Assembly: GCA_021809895.1 (NCBI GenBank)
Contig: JAJZJU010000011.1
Coordinates: 1 to 37,129, forward strand
Length of the DNA stretch: 37,129 nucleotides
Origin: a bacterium
Lineage (GTDB): Bacteria; Chloroflexota; Dormibacteria; Aeolococcales; Bog-877
Direction of reading: 5' to 3'
The notes beneath the pieces are model-generated. The model was not told the DNA's origin and searched no databases. It saw only the letters and a list, made by a program, of their open reading frames with translations. The position numbers and the translations under genes were made by a program. How positions within the stretch are numbered: the stretch's first letter is position 1; every line of letters begins with the position of its first letter. This document shows, piece after piece, positions 8,795 through 15,875 of the stretch.

Positions 8795-9190
8795 TTGGCG
8801 AAGAAGAAGAAGGTGGTCCGGACCCGGCGCCGCGAGCGCAAGAACATCGCGGTCGGCCAGGCGCACGTGCTCAGCACCTTCAACAACACGATCGTGACCC
8901 TAACCGACCCCCAGGGCAACACCATCGCCTCGGGCAGTGCCGGCTCGTCGGGCTTCAAGGGCTCACGCAAGAGCACGCCCTATGCGGCCCAGACCACCGC
9001 CGAGAACGCCGCCAAGCGCGCCATGGAGCATGGCCTCAAGAGCATCGAGGTCCTGGTCAAGGGCCCAGGCTCGGGAAGGGAGGCTGCCATTCGCCAGTTG
9101 CAGGCGGCCGGCTTGGAGATCACCGCCATCATCGACGTCACGCCGGTGCCGCACAACGGGTGCAGGCCGCCCAAGCGTCGGCGGGTCTGA
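8795..9190 (+). CDS. rpsK: 30S ribosomal protein uS11 (S11)
   Basis: A 131-residue protein of the 30S platform near the mRNA exit. The segments [60 protein letters not shown] and the end [17 protein letters not shown] are all uS11 hallmarks. The start is TTG at 8795, supported by GAGGAGA a few bases upstream and by the Lys-rich N-terminus ([15 protein letters not shown]) common in this family. rpsD follows after 11 bases. Confidence 0.98.
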   Translation: MAKKKKVVRTRRRERKNIAVGQAHVLSTFNNTIVTLTDPQGNTIASGSAGSSGFKGSRKSTPYAAQTTAENAAKRAMEHGLKSIEVLVKGPGSGREAAIRQLQAAGLEITAIIDVTPVPHNGCRPPKRRRV

Positions 9191-9201
9191 GGGGTACTGG
9201 G

Positions 9202-9834
9202 ATGGCCAATCCGCACGCTCCTGTCTGTCGCCTCTGCCGTCGCGAGGGGGTCAAGCTGTTCCTCAAGGGTGAGAAGTGCGTGGGCGACCGCTGCACCTTC
9301 ACCAAGCGCAACGCCACCCCGCCCGGGCAGCACGGGATGGCACGCCGCCGCCGCATCAGTGAGTACGGGATCCAGTTGCGCGCCAAGCAGCGCGGGCGCC
9401 GGGTCTACGGGGTTCTAGAGGCGCAATTCCAGAACTACTTCCACGCCGCCTCGGCGCGCAAGGGGGTCACCGGCACCGAGTTGCTGCAGATGCTGGAGCA
9501 GCGTCTGGACAACGTCGTCTACCGCGCCGGGTTCGCCTCCTCGCGCAAGGAGGCCCGGCAGCTTGTCTCTCACCGCCACTTCCAGGTCGACGGCAAGATG
9601 GTGAACATCCCCTCCTACCAGCTGCGCACCGGCCAGATCGTGCAGGTGCGCGAGCGGAGCCGGGAGATCGAGCCCATCCGCCGCTCCGTGGACTTTCGCG
9701 GGGGGCAGGCCGTGCCGAGCTGGCTGACCCTTTATCCGCAGGAGCTCCGGGTCGACGTCACTCGCCAGCCCGAGCGGGGCGAGATGGAGACCAGCATCGA
9801 CGAGCAGTTGATCGTCGAGTACTACTCCCGCTAG
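9202..9834 (+). CDS. rpsD: 30S ribosomal protein uS4 (S4), zinc-binding form
   Basis: This 210-residue primary 16S rRNA binder nucleates 30S assembly and in several bacteria represses its own operon. Four cysteines (C9, C12, C26, C31) form the N-terminal zinc site of the C+ type. The central segment LEQRLDNVVYRAGFASSRKE, then ARQLVSHRHFQVDGK, is the S4 RNA-binding domain, and the end EQLIVEYYSR is conserved. ATG 9202 gives normal length; upstream in-frame sequence overlaps rpsK and is not family-like. Confidence 0.98.
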   Translation: MANPHAPVCRLCRREGVKLFLKGEKCVGDRCTFTKRNATPPGQHGMARRRRISEYGIQLRAKQRGRRVYGVLEAQFQNYFHAASARKGVTGTELLQMLEQRLDNVVYRAGFASSRKEARQLVSHRHFQVDGKMVNIPSYQLRTGQIVQVRERSREIEPIRRSVDFRGGQAVPSWLTLYPQELRVDVTRQPERGEMETSIDEQLIVEYYSR

Positions 9835-9842
9835 CCACCACC

Positions 9843-9858
9843 GGGGCGCCCCCGCCCC
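9843..9858 (+). other. Small hairpin between rpsD and rpoA
   Basis: GGGGCG at 9843-9848 pairs with CGCCCC at 9853-9858 around a four-base loop, in the rpsD-rpoA gap. AAAG follows rather than T residues, so strong termination is unlikely; it could slightly reduce read-through or protect transcript ends. Confidence 0.3.
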
Positions 9859-9882
9859 AAAGTCACGAGGAAATTGCTTCAG

Positions 9883-10854
9883 ATGCCAGAGACCGCAGTT
9901 CAGCCGACAGTCCGTGAAGTTGCCAACGAGGCCAACTACGGGCGTTTCGAGATCGAGCCGCTGGAGACCGGATACGGGACCACCTTGGGGAACTCCCTGC
10001 GGCGGGTGCTGCTGTCTTCCCTGACCGGGGCCGCCGTGACCGCGGTCTCCATCGACGGCGTGGCCCACGAGTTTTCCAGCATCAAGCACGTCAAGGAGGA
10101 CGTGGGCGAGATTCTTCTCAACCTCAAGCAGATGAGCCTCACCTGCCACAACCCCGACGGCGCCCACCTCATCCTGGAGGTGCATGGGGGCAAGCGCGTG
10201 ACCGCGGGCGACATCGTTCCCAACTCGGATGTGGAGATCGCCAACCCTGACCTCTACATCTGCACTCTGGACGGTCCCCAGGCCCGCCTGCGCATGGACC
10301 TGACCGTGGAGCGTGGGCGCGGCTACACCCCTGCGGAGCGGAACAAGAAAGAGGGGCAGCCCATCGGAGTCATCCCGGTGGATTCGATCTTCACCCCCGT
10401 CGTCAAGGCCAACTTCGTGGTTGAGAAGACCCGGGTTGGTCAGGACACCGACTGGGAGAAGCTGGGGCTTGAGGTCTGGACCAATGGCACCATCACGCCG
10501 GTGGAGGCGGTGAGCCGGGCGGCCCAGTACTACACCCACCACCTGGACCTGTTCTCCAGCTTTGGCGAGAGCCTCACAGCCACGGCGGAGGCGGCGGCGG
10601 TGGGCACCGATCTGCACAGCCGCCTGAGCACGGTCCCGGTGGAGGAGTTGGAGCTCAGCGTGAGGGCGCTCAACTGTCTCAAGGCCAATGACATCAGCAA
10701 GGTGGGGGATCTGCTGGCGATGCGGCTCGACGAGCTGCTGGCGCTGCGGAACTTCGGCCAGAAGTCGCTTGACGAGATCAAGCAGAAGCTGGTGGACAAG
10801 GGGTTCGTGCCCGCCGACGAGATCGATACCGTCTTCCAGGCGGCGGAGCGCTAG
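9883..10854 (+). CDS. rpoA: DNA-directed RNA polymerase alpha subunit
   Basis: A 323-residue subunit that dimerises to start polymerase assembly and whose C-terminal domain contacts promoter DNA and regulators. The N-terminal domain (about 1-235) includes YGRFEIEPLETGYGTTLGNS and LRRVLLSSLTGAAVTAVSID; the C-terminal domain includes NCLKANDISKVGDLLAM and LRNFGQKSLDEIKQKL. I chose ATG 9883 because AGGAAA ends nine bases upstream; a TTG at 9874 would sit directly on that site. The gene is followed five bases later by rplQ, as in most bacteria. Confidence 0.98.
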   Translation: MPETAVQPTVREVANEANYGRFEIEPLETGYGTTLGNSLRRVLLSSLTGAAVTAVSIDGVAHEFSSIKHVKEDVGEILLNLKQMSLTCHNPDGAHLILEVHGGKRVTAGDIVPNSDVEIANPDLYICTLDGPQARLRMDLTVERGRGYTPAERNKKEGQPIGVIPVDSIFTPVVKANFVVEKTRVGQDTDWEKLGLEVWTNGTITPVEAVSRAAQYYTHHLDLFSSFGESLTATAEAAAVGTDLHSRLSTVPVEELELSVRALNCLKANDISKVGDLLAMRLDELLALRNFGQKSLDEIKQKLVDKGFVPADEIDTVFQAAER

Positions 10855-10859
10855 GTCGG

Positions 10860-11213
10860 ATGCGACACCTCAAAGCGGGTAGGAAGCTGGGGCGGACATC
10901 CGCCCACCGCATCGCCCTCACCAAGAATCTGGCCACCGCCCTGGTCGAGCACGGGCGCATCGAGACCACCGAGGCCAAGGCCAAGGAGCTGAGGCGATGG
11001 GTCGAGAAGCTGGTCACCACCGCCAAGAGCGATGACCTGCATGCGCGCCGCCAGGTGGCGCGGGTGGTGACTCGCCCGGACGTGGCGGCGCGCCTCTTCG
11101 GTGAATACGCGGACCGCTTTCGGGACCGGCCCGGGGGCTACACCAGGATCATCAACAAGGGCCCCCGCCAGGGAGATGGCGCCGAGGTTGTGATCATGGA
11201 GTTCGTCGATTGA
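10860..11213 (+). CDS. rplQ: 50S ribosomal protein bL17 (L17)
   Basis: A 117-residue exit-tunnel-side protein. It begins MRHLKAGRKLGRTSAHRIAL and contains NLATALVEHGRIETTEAKAK, ELRRWVEKLVTTAK and the end block GGYTRIINKGPRQGDGAEVV, which are characteristic of bL17. Length is normal. It closes the alpha operon core, and its stop overlaps the TTG start of truA, continuing the transcript into a tRNA-modification gene. Confidence 0.98.
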   Translation: MRHLKAGRKLGRTSAHRIALTKNLATALVEHGRIETTEAKAKELRRWVEKLVTTAKSDDLHARRQVARVVTRPDVAARLFGEYADRFRDRPGGYTRIINKGPRQGDGAEVVIMEFVD

Positions 11214-11989
11214 TCGATTCCGCAGCGATGAGCACCTATCGCATGGTGCTCGCCTATGACGGCACCGACTACCACGGCTGGCAGCCCCAGCCCGGCGTGG
11301 CCACGGTGTCGGGGCGCTTCTCGGACGCGCTCGAGGCCGCCTGCGGGGTACGCCCACGGGTCAGTGCCGCGGGCCGCACCGATGCCGGAGTCCACGCTCA
11401 CGGACAGGTGGTGGCGTTCCAGCTGGCGCAGGCTTGGGATCCCGAGCGGTTGCTGCGGGCCTGCAATCAGCACCTTCCGGCCGACATCGCGGTGCTGCGG
11501 GCAGATTTCGCCCAGGAGGGTTTCGATCCCCGCCGGGATGCCTGGCGGCGCACCTATCGCTATCTGCTCAGCCCCAGCTCGACCATGAGTCCCACCCTGG
11601 CTCGCTACGCCTGGAGGGTGAGCCCTCGTCTTGAGCTGGCGCCCATGCGCGAGGCGGCCGGTGCCTTCCTTGGCACCCATGACTTCTCAGAGCTCGGACA
11701 GAGCTCCTGGCCGGGGGGGCCGACCACCCGCACAGTGGACATGATTGAAGTCCAGCAGGCCGATGGTCTGGTGCGGGTCGACGTCAGGGGTGACGCGTTC
11801 CTGCGGGGGATGCTGCGCAACCTGGTGGGGGCACTGGTGAGCTTCGGGGTCCGGCGGCTGGGCCGCGCCGATCTGCACGAGATTCTGGAACGGGGCTCCA
11901 GTCGGAGCTGGCTGAAGGCGCCGGCCCGGGGGCTGCATCAATGGCGGGTGGAGTACCATCGGCCGGCAATGGTGGGAGTTGTACTGTGA
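11210..11989 (+). CDS. truA: tRNA pseudouridine(38-40) synthase TruA
   Basis: A 259-residue enzyme that isomerises uridines 38-40 in the tRNA anticodon stem-loop. The catalytic aspartate is D58 in AAGRTDAGVHA, and the YDGTDYHGWQ start, THDFSELG-type segment and GDAFLRGMLRNLVGAL block are TruA landmarks. TTG 11210 overlaps the rplQ stop as TTGA and has GGAG eight bases upstream; ATG 11228 is an alternative that would drop six residues. The truA-rplM-rpsI order after rplQ is common in Gram-positive bacteria. Confidence 0.97.
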   Translation: MIDSAAMSTYRMVLAYDGTDYHGWQPQPGVATVSGRFSDALEAACGVRPRVSAAGRTDAGVHAHGQVVAFQLAQAWDPERLLRACNQHLPADIAVLRADFAQEGFDPRRDAWRRTYRYLLSPSSTMSPTLARYAWRVSPRLELAPMREAAGAFLGTHDFSELGQSSWPGGPTTRTVDMIEVQQADGLVRVDVRGDAFLRGMLRNLVGALVSFGVRRLGRADLHEILERGSSRSWLKAPARGLHQWRVEYHRPAMVGVVL

Positions 11990-12459
11990 GCACCCAAACG
12001 ATCCAGCGGAGTTTCGTCGCCACCGGCGAGCAGACCTCGGAGCAGTGGTGGCTGGTGGATGCCCGCGGTCAGACCCTGGGGCGGTTGGCGGTCAACATCG
12101 CCAGGGTTCTGCGGGGCAAGCATCTTCCGACCTACACCCCCCACGCCCTGATGGGCGACCACGTGGTCGTGATCAACGCCTTGGACCTGGTGGTGACCGG
12201 CAGCAAGCGCACCACCAAGATCTACGATCACTACACGGGATATCCCGGGGGGCGCCGGGAGCGCACCTACGACGAGGTGGTGAAGCGCGACCCCACCACC
12301 CCGCTGCGAGAGGCGGTGAAGGGGATGTTGCAGCACAACACCCTGGGCGGTCGGCAGTTGAAGATGCTGAAGATCTACGCCGGCTCGGATCACCCGCACA
12401 CGGCCCAGAAGCCGCGGGCGATCACCTTCGGCGATTGCGGTGAGGTGGTGCAGTTGTGA
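11986..12459 (+). CDS. rplM: 50S ribosomal protein uL13 (L13)
   Basis: A 157-residue early-assembly protein. Landmarks are WWLVDARGQTLGRLAVNIA, VLRGKHLPTYTPHALMGDHV, VVVINALDLVVTGSK, YDHYTGYPGG and the C-terminal GMLQHNTLGGRQLKMLKIYA. The GTG at 11986 overlaps the truA stop and is preceded by GGTGGGAG; the longer frame from 11941 lies within truA. It is paired with rpsI, as almost everywhere in bacteria. Confidence 0.98.
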   Translation: MSTQTIQRSFVATGEQTSEQWWLVDARGQTLGRLAVNIARVLRGKHLPTYTPHALMGDHVVVINALDLVVTGSKRTTKIYDHYTGYPGGRRERTYDEVVKRDPTTPLREAVKGMLQHNTLGGRQLKMLKIYAGSDHPHTAQKPRAITFGDCGEVVQL

Positions 12460-12860
12460 GCGACGAGGAGCAGCTTCGGTACGCGTACGGGACCGGTCGG
12501 CGCAAGACCGCGGTGGCCAGGGTCAGGATCTATCCCGGCCAGGGCACCGCGTTGATCAACGACCGCGAGCCGCTGCGTCACTTCGGCCGGCGCGAGCTGG
12601 AGGAGGCGGCGATGCGACCGCTGCAGCTGACCGGCCTGCGTGACCGCTGCCACGTCACCGTCAAGGTCGAGGGTGGAGGTGTGGCCGGACAGGCGGGGGC
12701 CGTGGCGCATGGCCTGGCCAGGGCCCTGTGTGTGATGGATGCCGCCCTGCGCCCGCAGCTGAAGGCGGCCGGGTTGATGACTCGCGATCCGCGCATGAAG
12801 GAACGCAAGAAGCCCGGCCTGAAGCGCGCTCGCAAGGCTCCTCAGTACACCAAGCGCTGA
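12456..12860 (+). CDS. rpsI: 30S ribosomal protein uS9 (S9)
   Basis: A 134-residue protein whose extended C-terminus reaches the P-site tRNA anticodon. The segments YGTGRRKTAVARVRIYPGQG, VKVEGGGVAGQAGAVAHGLA, RALCVMDAALRPQLKAAGLM and the terminal RKAPQYTKR are diagnostic; the final Arg is the conserved tRNA-contacting residue. GTG 12456 overlaps the rplM stop as GTGA. It is the last gene of the ribosomal block. Confidence 0.98.
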   Translation: MSDEEQLRYAYGTGRRKTAVARVRIYPGQGTALINDREPLRHFGRRELEEAAMRPLQLTGLRDRCHVTVKVEGGGVAGQAGAVAHGLARALCVMDAALRPQLKAAGLMTRDPRMKERKKPGLKRARKAPQYTKR

Positions 12861-12882
12861 TTCTGCCGCCCGGGCCGCCCCC

Positions 12883-12888
12883 TATACT
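12883..12888 (+). promoter_or_regulatory. Candidate promoter -10 element upstream of argF
   Basis: TATACT lies in the rpsI-argF gap and is the same hexamer, preceded by C, as that found before infA. No clear -35 box is present at the usual distance. Transcription from about 12895 would give a 33-base leader carrying a GGTGGAGG ribosome-binding site before the TTG start. It is a plausible boundary between the ribosomal transcript and the argF-cdaA-cdaR genes. Confidence 0.45.
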
Positions 12889-12927
12889 TGCTCCAGAGCT
12901 GACACGTCCGGTCATGGGTGGAGGCAC

Positions 12928-13866
12928 TTGGTAGGCGCACTGCGGGGACGGGACTTCCTGGCGGTGGCTGACCTCACGGGGGCCGATCTCGATGCCCTCC
13001 TGGACCTGGCCGCCGACCTCAAGCGGGGCCGGGATCCCGGGTTGCCGCTGGCGAGGCGGTCGGTGGCGATGGTCTTCCTGCGACCCAGCAACCGCACCAG
13101 GGTCTCCTTCGAGGCTGCCATCCACCGCCTCGGCGGCCATCCGATTGCGCTCTTCGACCGTGAGATCGAGCTCGGGCGCCGGGAGTCGGTGAGCGACGTG
13201 GGCCGGATCCTGGACCGCTATGCCGACGGGCTGGTGGCCCGCATCCCCTCAGCGCGCGACCTTGTCGGCCTGGCCGCGAGCATGGAGCATCCGGTCATCA
13301 ACGCCATGACCGACTCCGGCCATCCCTGCCAGATCCTCGCCGACTGTCTGACCGTGCGCGAGGTGCGCGGGGACCTGGCCGGGGCCCGAGTCACCTTCGT
13401 CGGCGACGGCAACAACGTGTGCAACTCCTGGATCGAGGCTGCTGCGGTGGCTGGGATCGAGCTGAGGGTGGTCACCCCCGCAGGCTATGAGCCGAGTGAG
13501 CGCGAGTTGAGCAGGATGGAGGAGCTCTCGCCCGGAAGCAGGCGGCGGGTTTTGGTAACCAATGATCTCGACCTGGGCTTGGCGGATACGGAGGTGATCT
13601 ACACTGACGTCTGGACCAGCATGGGTCAGGAAGACCAGCACGAAGACCGCCGGCAGGACTTTGGCCCCTACCAGATCAACGAGGGCGTCCTCGGCAGGGC
13701 CCCCAGCGGGGTCAGGGTGATGCACTGCCTGCCCGCTCACCGCGGCGAGGAGATAACCGACGCGGTGATCGACGGTCCCCAGTCGGTGGTGTTCGACCAA
13801 GCCGAGAACCGCTACTGGGTGCAGCTGGCCCTGCTGGCCGCGATCTTCTCGCCGGACCAGACGTGA
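12928..13866 (+). CDS. argF: Ornithine carbamoyltransferase
   Basis: A 312-residue cytosolic enzyme making citrulline from ornithine and carbamoyl phosphate in arginine synthesis. The carbamoyl-phosphate loop reads S-N-R-T-R at 54-58, where most carbamoyltransferases have S-T-R-T-R. Further motifs are HPCQ (132-135), DVWTSMG (227-233, ornithine side chain) and HCLPAHRGEE (266-275), which identify an OTC rather than an aspartate transcarbamylase. The start is TTG 12928 with a good GGTGGAGG site. No other arginine gene is nearby. Its own -10 element suggests separate transcription from the ribosomal genes. A catabolic role cannot be excluded from sequence. Confidence 0.93.
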   Translation: MVGALRGRDFLAVADLTGADLDALLDLAADLKRGRDPGLPLARRSVAMVFLRPSNRTRVSFEAAIHRLGGHPIALFDREIELGRRESVSDVGRILDRYADGLVARIPSARDLVGLAASMEHPVINAMTDSGHPCQILADCLTVREVRGDLAGARVTFVGDGNNVCNSWIEAAAVAGIELRVVTPAGYEPSERELSRMEELSPGSRRRVLVTNDLDLGLADTEVIYTDVWTSMGQEDQHEDRRQDFGPYQINEGVLGRAPSGVRVMHCLPAHRGEEITDAVIDGPQSVVFDQAENRYWVQLALLAAIFSPDQT

Positions 13867-13891
13867 CGTCTGGCGCAGGCGCGGGCCCCTG

Positions 13892-14776
13892 ATGCTGGTC
13901 CTGGGCGGCCTGAACCTCGGGGAGGCCTTCAGGGTCCTGTTCCAGACAGTCAGCTGGCGCGACTTTCTGGACGTCGCGATCATCACCTTCCTGGTGTACC
14001 GGCTGCTGCTGCTGGTGCGGGGCACTCAGGCGGTCCAGATCCTGGTGGGGCTGCTCCTGATCGGCGCTTTGGGGGCGGTCGCCTTCATCCTCGACCTGCC
14101 GGTTTTGAAGTTCATCTACACCAACGGCGGCCAGGTGATCCTGATCGCGGTCATCATCCTGTTCCAGCCCGAGCTGCGCCGGGCGCTGGACCAGATGGGA
14201 AGGCTGAGCACACTGAGGCGGGGCCTGCTGGGGCCCGAGACCGCCCAGCTGCGACGCACCGTGGACGAGGTGACCAGGGCTGCCATGCGCCTCAGCGAGT
14301 CAGCCACAGGGGCTCTGATCGTGATCCAGGGAGATGTGGGCCTTGAGGAGATCGCCGCCACCGGGGTCAGGCTGGACGCCCTGGTCTCCGCCGAGGTGCT
14401 GGGGACCATCTTCACCTACAAGTCGCCGCTACATGATGGGGCGGCGCTGGTGCATGGGGGGCGGGTGGTGGCCGCCGGGTGCGTCCTGCCCCTGGCCGAG
14501 CGCAGTGATCGCAACCAGCGCAGCGGCACCCGGCACCTGGCCGCGGTGGGGCTCACCCAGGCGACGGATGCCGGGGTGGTGGTGGTCTCCGAGGAGACCG
14601 GGAGGATCAGCTGGGCCCTGGGCGGGGAGCTGGAGGGAGAGCTCGACTCTGATCAGCTGACAGCTCGCCTGGGCAGCTTCTTGAGGCTGCCGCTCTACGA
14701 GAGCCACCGGCGCAGCCTGCGCTTTCGGGCTCGGAGCAGTCCCAGCGGTGAGCCCACCACCGCGGGGAGGAGCTGA
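13892..14776 (+). CDS. cdaA: Diadenylate cyclase CdaA (c-di-AMP synthase)
   Basis: A 294-residue membrane enzyme that makes c-di-AMP from two ATP. Hydrophobic segments cover about residues 28-44, 48-68 and 80-92, followed by the DAC catalytic domain (about 100-265). The DGA motif is at 182-184 (SPLHDGAALV) and SEETG at 233-237. The second catalytic motif, normally RHR, reads RHL at 214-216, a notable change. The product regulates potassium and osmolyte transport and wall homeostasis in Gram-positive bacteria. ATG 13892 has a weak ribosome-binding site. The stop overlaps the cdaR start by one base (TGATG), so the pair is coupled. The last 25 residues are a basic, disordered tail. Confidence 0.92.
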   Translation: MLVLGGLNLGEAFRVLFQTVSWRDFLDVAIITFLVYRLLLLVRGTQAVQILVGLLLIGALGAVAFILDLPVLKFIYTNGGQVILIAVIILFQPELRRALDQMGRLSTLRRGLLGPETAQLRRTVDEVTRAAMRLSESATGALIVIQGDVGLEEIAATGVRLDALVSAEVLGTIFTYKSPLHDGAALVHGGRVVAAGCVLPLAERSDRNQRSGTRHLAAVGLTQATDAGVVVVSEETGRISWALGGELEGELDSDQLTARLGSFLRLPLYESHRRSLRFRARSSPSGEPTTAGRS

Positions 14777-15762
14777 TGAACTTCGCGTTTCTGGTGCGGA
14801 ACTGGCGGATCAAGGTGCTGGCGCTGCTGGTCGCCTGTGGGATGTGGGTGGGAGTCGTATACGCCAGCAACCCGCCCGCGATAGCGACCTACTACGTGAC
14901 CCCGCAGGTGAGCGGGCTCAGCTCCAACCTGCTGCTGCTCTACCCGGTCAAGAGCGTGGCGATCAAGGTGGGGGGGGTGTACTCCAACGTGCACAGCCAG
15001 CTGGTTCGAGAACACCTGGCCACCTCCATCAACCTTGTCCACATCAAAGCCCCAGGGGTCTACCAGGTCCGTCTTGTCACCACGCTGCAGGATCCCAATG
15101 CCTTCCTGTGGTCTTCTCCGGCGACGGTGGCGGTGACGGTGGACCGTTGGCAGACGGCTCAGCTGCCGGTGAGGGTGGTGGTTCCCCCTAAGGAGCTGCC
15201 CCAGGCGGGCTACAAGTTCAACCCATTAGCCACCACCGTCAGCCCGGCCGACGTGACGGTGAAGGCGCCATCCAGCATCATCGCCAGCCTGCAGCCCCAG
15301 GCCACGGTCGACCTCTCCACCTGGAAGGCCGCCGTCGACCTGCCCACCTTGGTGCAGATCCCGCTGCCCAAGGGAGTGTCCAAGAGCGAGGTCAGCTTCA
15401 ACCCCCAGCAGGTGACGGTACACGCCGCGATCAGCTCGGTGACCAACCAGCTGAACCTCCCGGTTGACTACATCCTGAGCGGGCAGGTGGCTGCGGGGTA
15501 CGAGCTCACCGCCGCCCAGGTGACCCCTCAGACGGTGAGCGTCACCGGTCCTCCCAACATCGTGGACGGCCTGGCAGCGGTGGACACTCAACCGATCGAC
15601 GTCTCCGGGATCAAAAACGACACCACGTATCAGGTGCGCCTCAACCTGCCCGGCGGGGTTTCCAGCTCGGTGGCCTCGGTGACGGTGGTGGTGACCGTCG
15701 CCCAGCTGCCCACGGCAACCGCCACTCCCAGCCCCAGCCCCACGCCAAGCCCCACCCCCTGA
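14776..15762 (+). CDS. cdaR: CdaR/YbbR-domain regulator of diadenylate cyclase
   Basis: A 328-residue protein with a short cytosolic N-terminus, one membrane helix (about residues 12-30) and an extracytoplasmic part built of repeated YbbR domains (about 35-310), each ending in the typical VTVxGP-like turn (for example VSVTGPPNIVDGL). It ends in a Thr-Ser-Pro tail of about 15 residues, probably wall-spanning or disordered. In Firmicutes this protein binds CdaA in the membrane and tunes c-di-AMP synthesis, and its overlap with cdaA supports the same here. Sequence conservation of YbbR domains is low, so the number of repeats is uncertain. Confidence 0.87.
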   Translation: MNFAFLVRNWRIKVLALLVACGMWVGVVYASNPPAIATYYVTPQVSGLSSNLLLLYPVKSVAIKVGGVYSNVHSQLVREHLATSINLVHIKAPGVYQVRLVTTLQDPNAFLWSSPATVAVTVDRWQTAQLPVRVVVPPKELPQAGYKFNPLATTVSPADVTVKAPSSIIASLQPQATVDLSTWKAAVDLPTLVQIPLPKGVSKSEVSFNPQQVTVHAAISSVTNQLNLPVDYILSGQVAAGYELTAAQVTPQTVSVTGPPNIVDGLAAVDTQPIDVSGIKNDTTYQVRLNLPGGVSSSVASVTVVVTVAQLPTATATPSPSPTPSPTP

Positions 15763-15875
15763 CCGGCAGTTCCAACTCCCCGGGTCGGGCGCCGGCCGGT
15801 GATCTGTAACCTGGGAGCTGGTCCTGACGTTTGTCTTGGCGTAGGTGGCCCAAGAGGGGAGGTACGAGCAAGTTC

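Noticed and set aside
15705-15760. Direct repeats at the end of cdaR as a DNA repeat element
   Set aside because: They are in-frame codons for the Pro-Ser-Thr tail of the CdaR protein and fit a disordered protein end rather than a mobile or regulatory repeat.
15763-15875. Possible glmS ribozyme in the gap before glmS
   Set aside because: The gap is only 113 bases, shorter than the ribozyme, and I could not find its conserved cleavage-site core; the only structure is a weak six-base inverted repeat (15762-15767 with 15795-15800).
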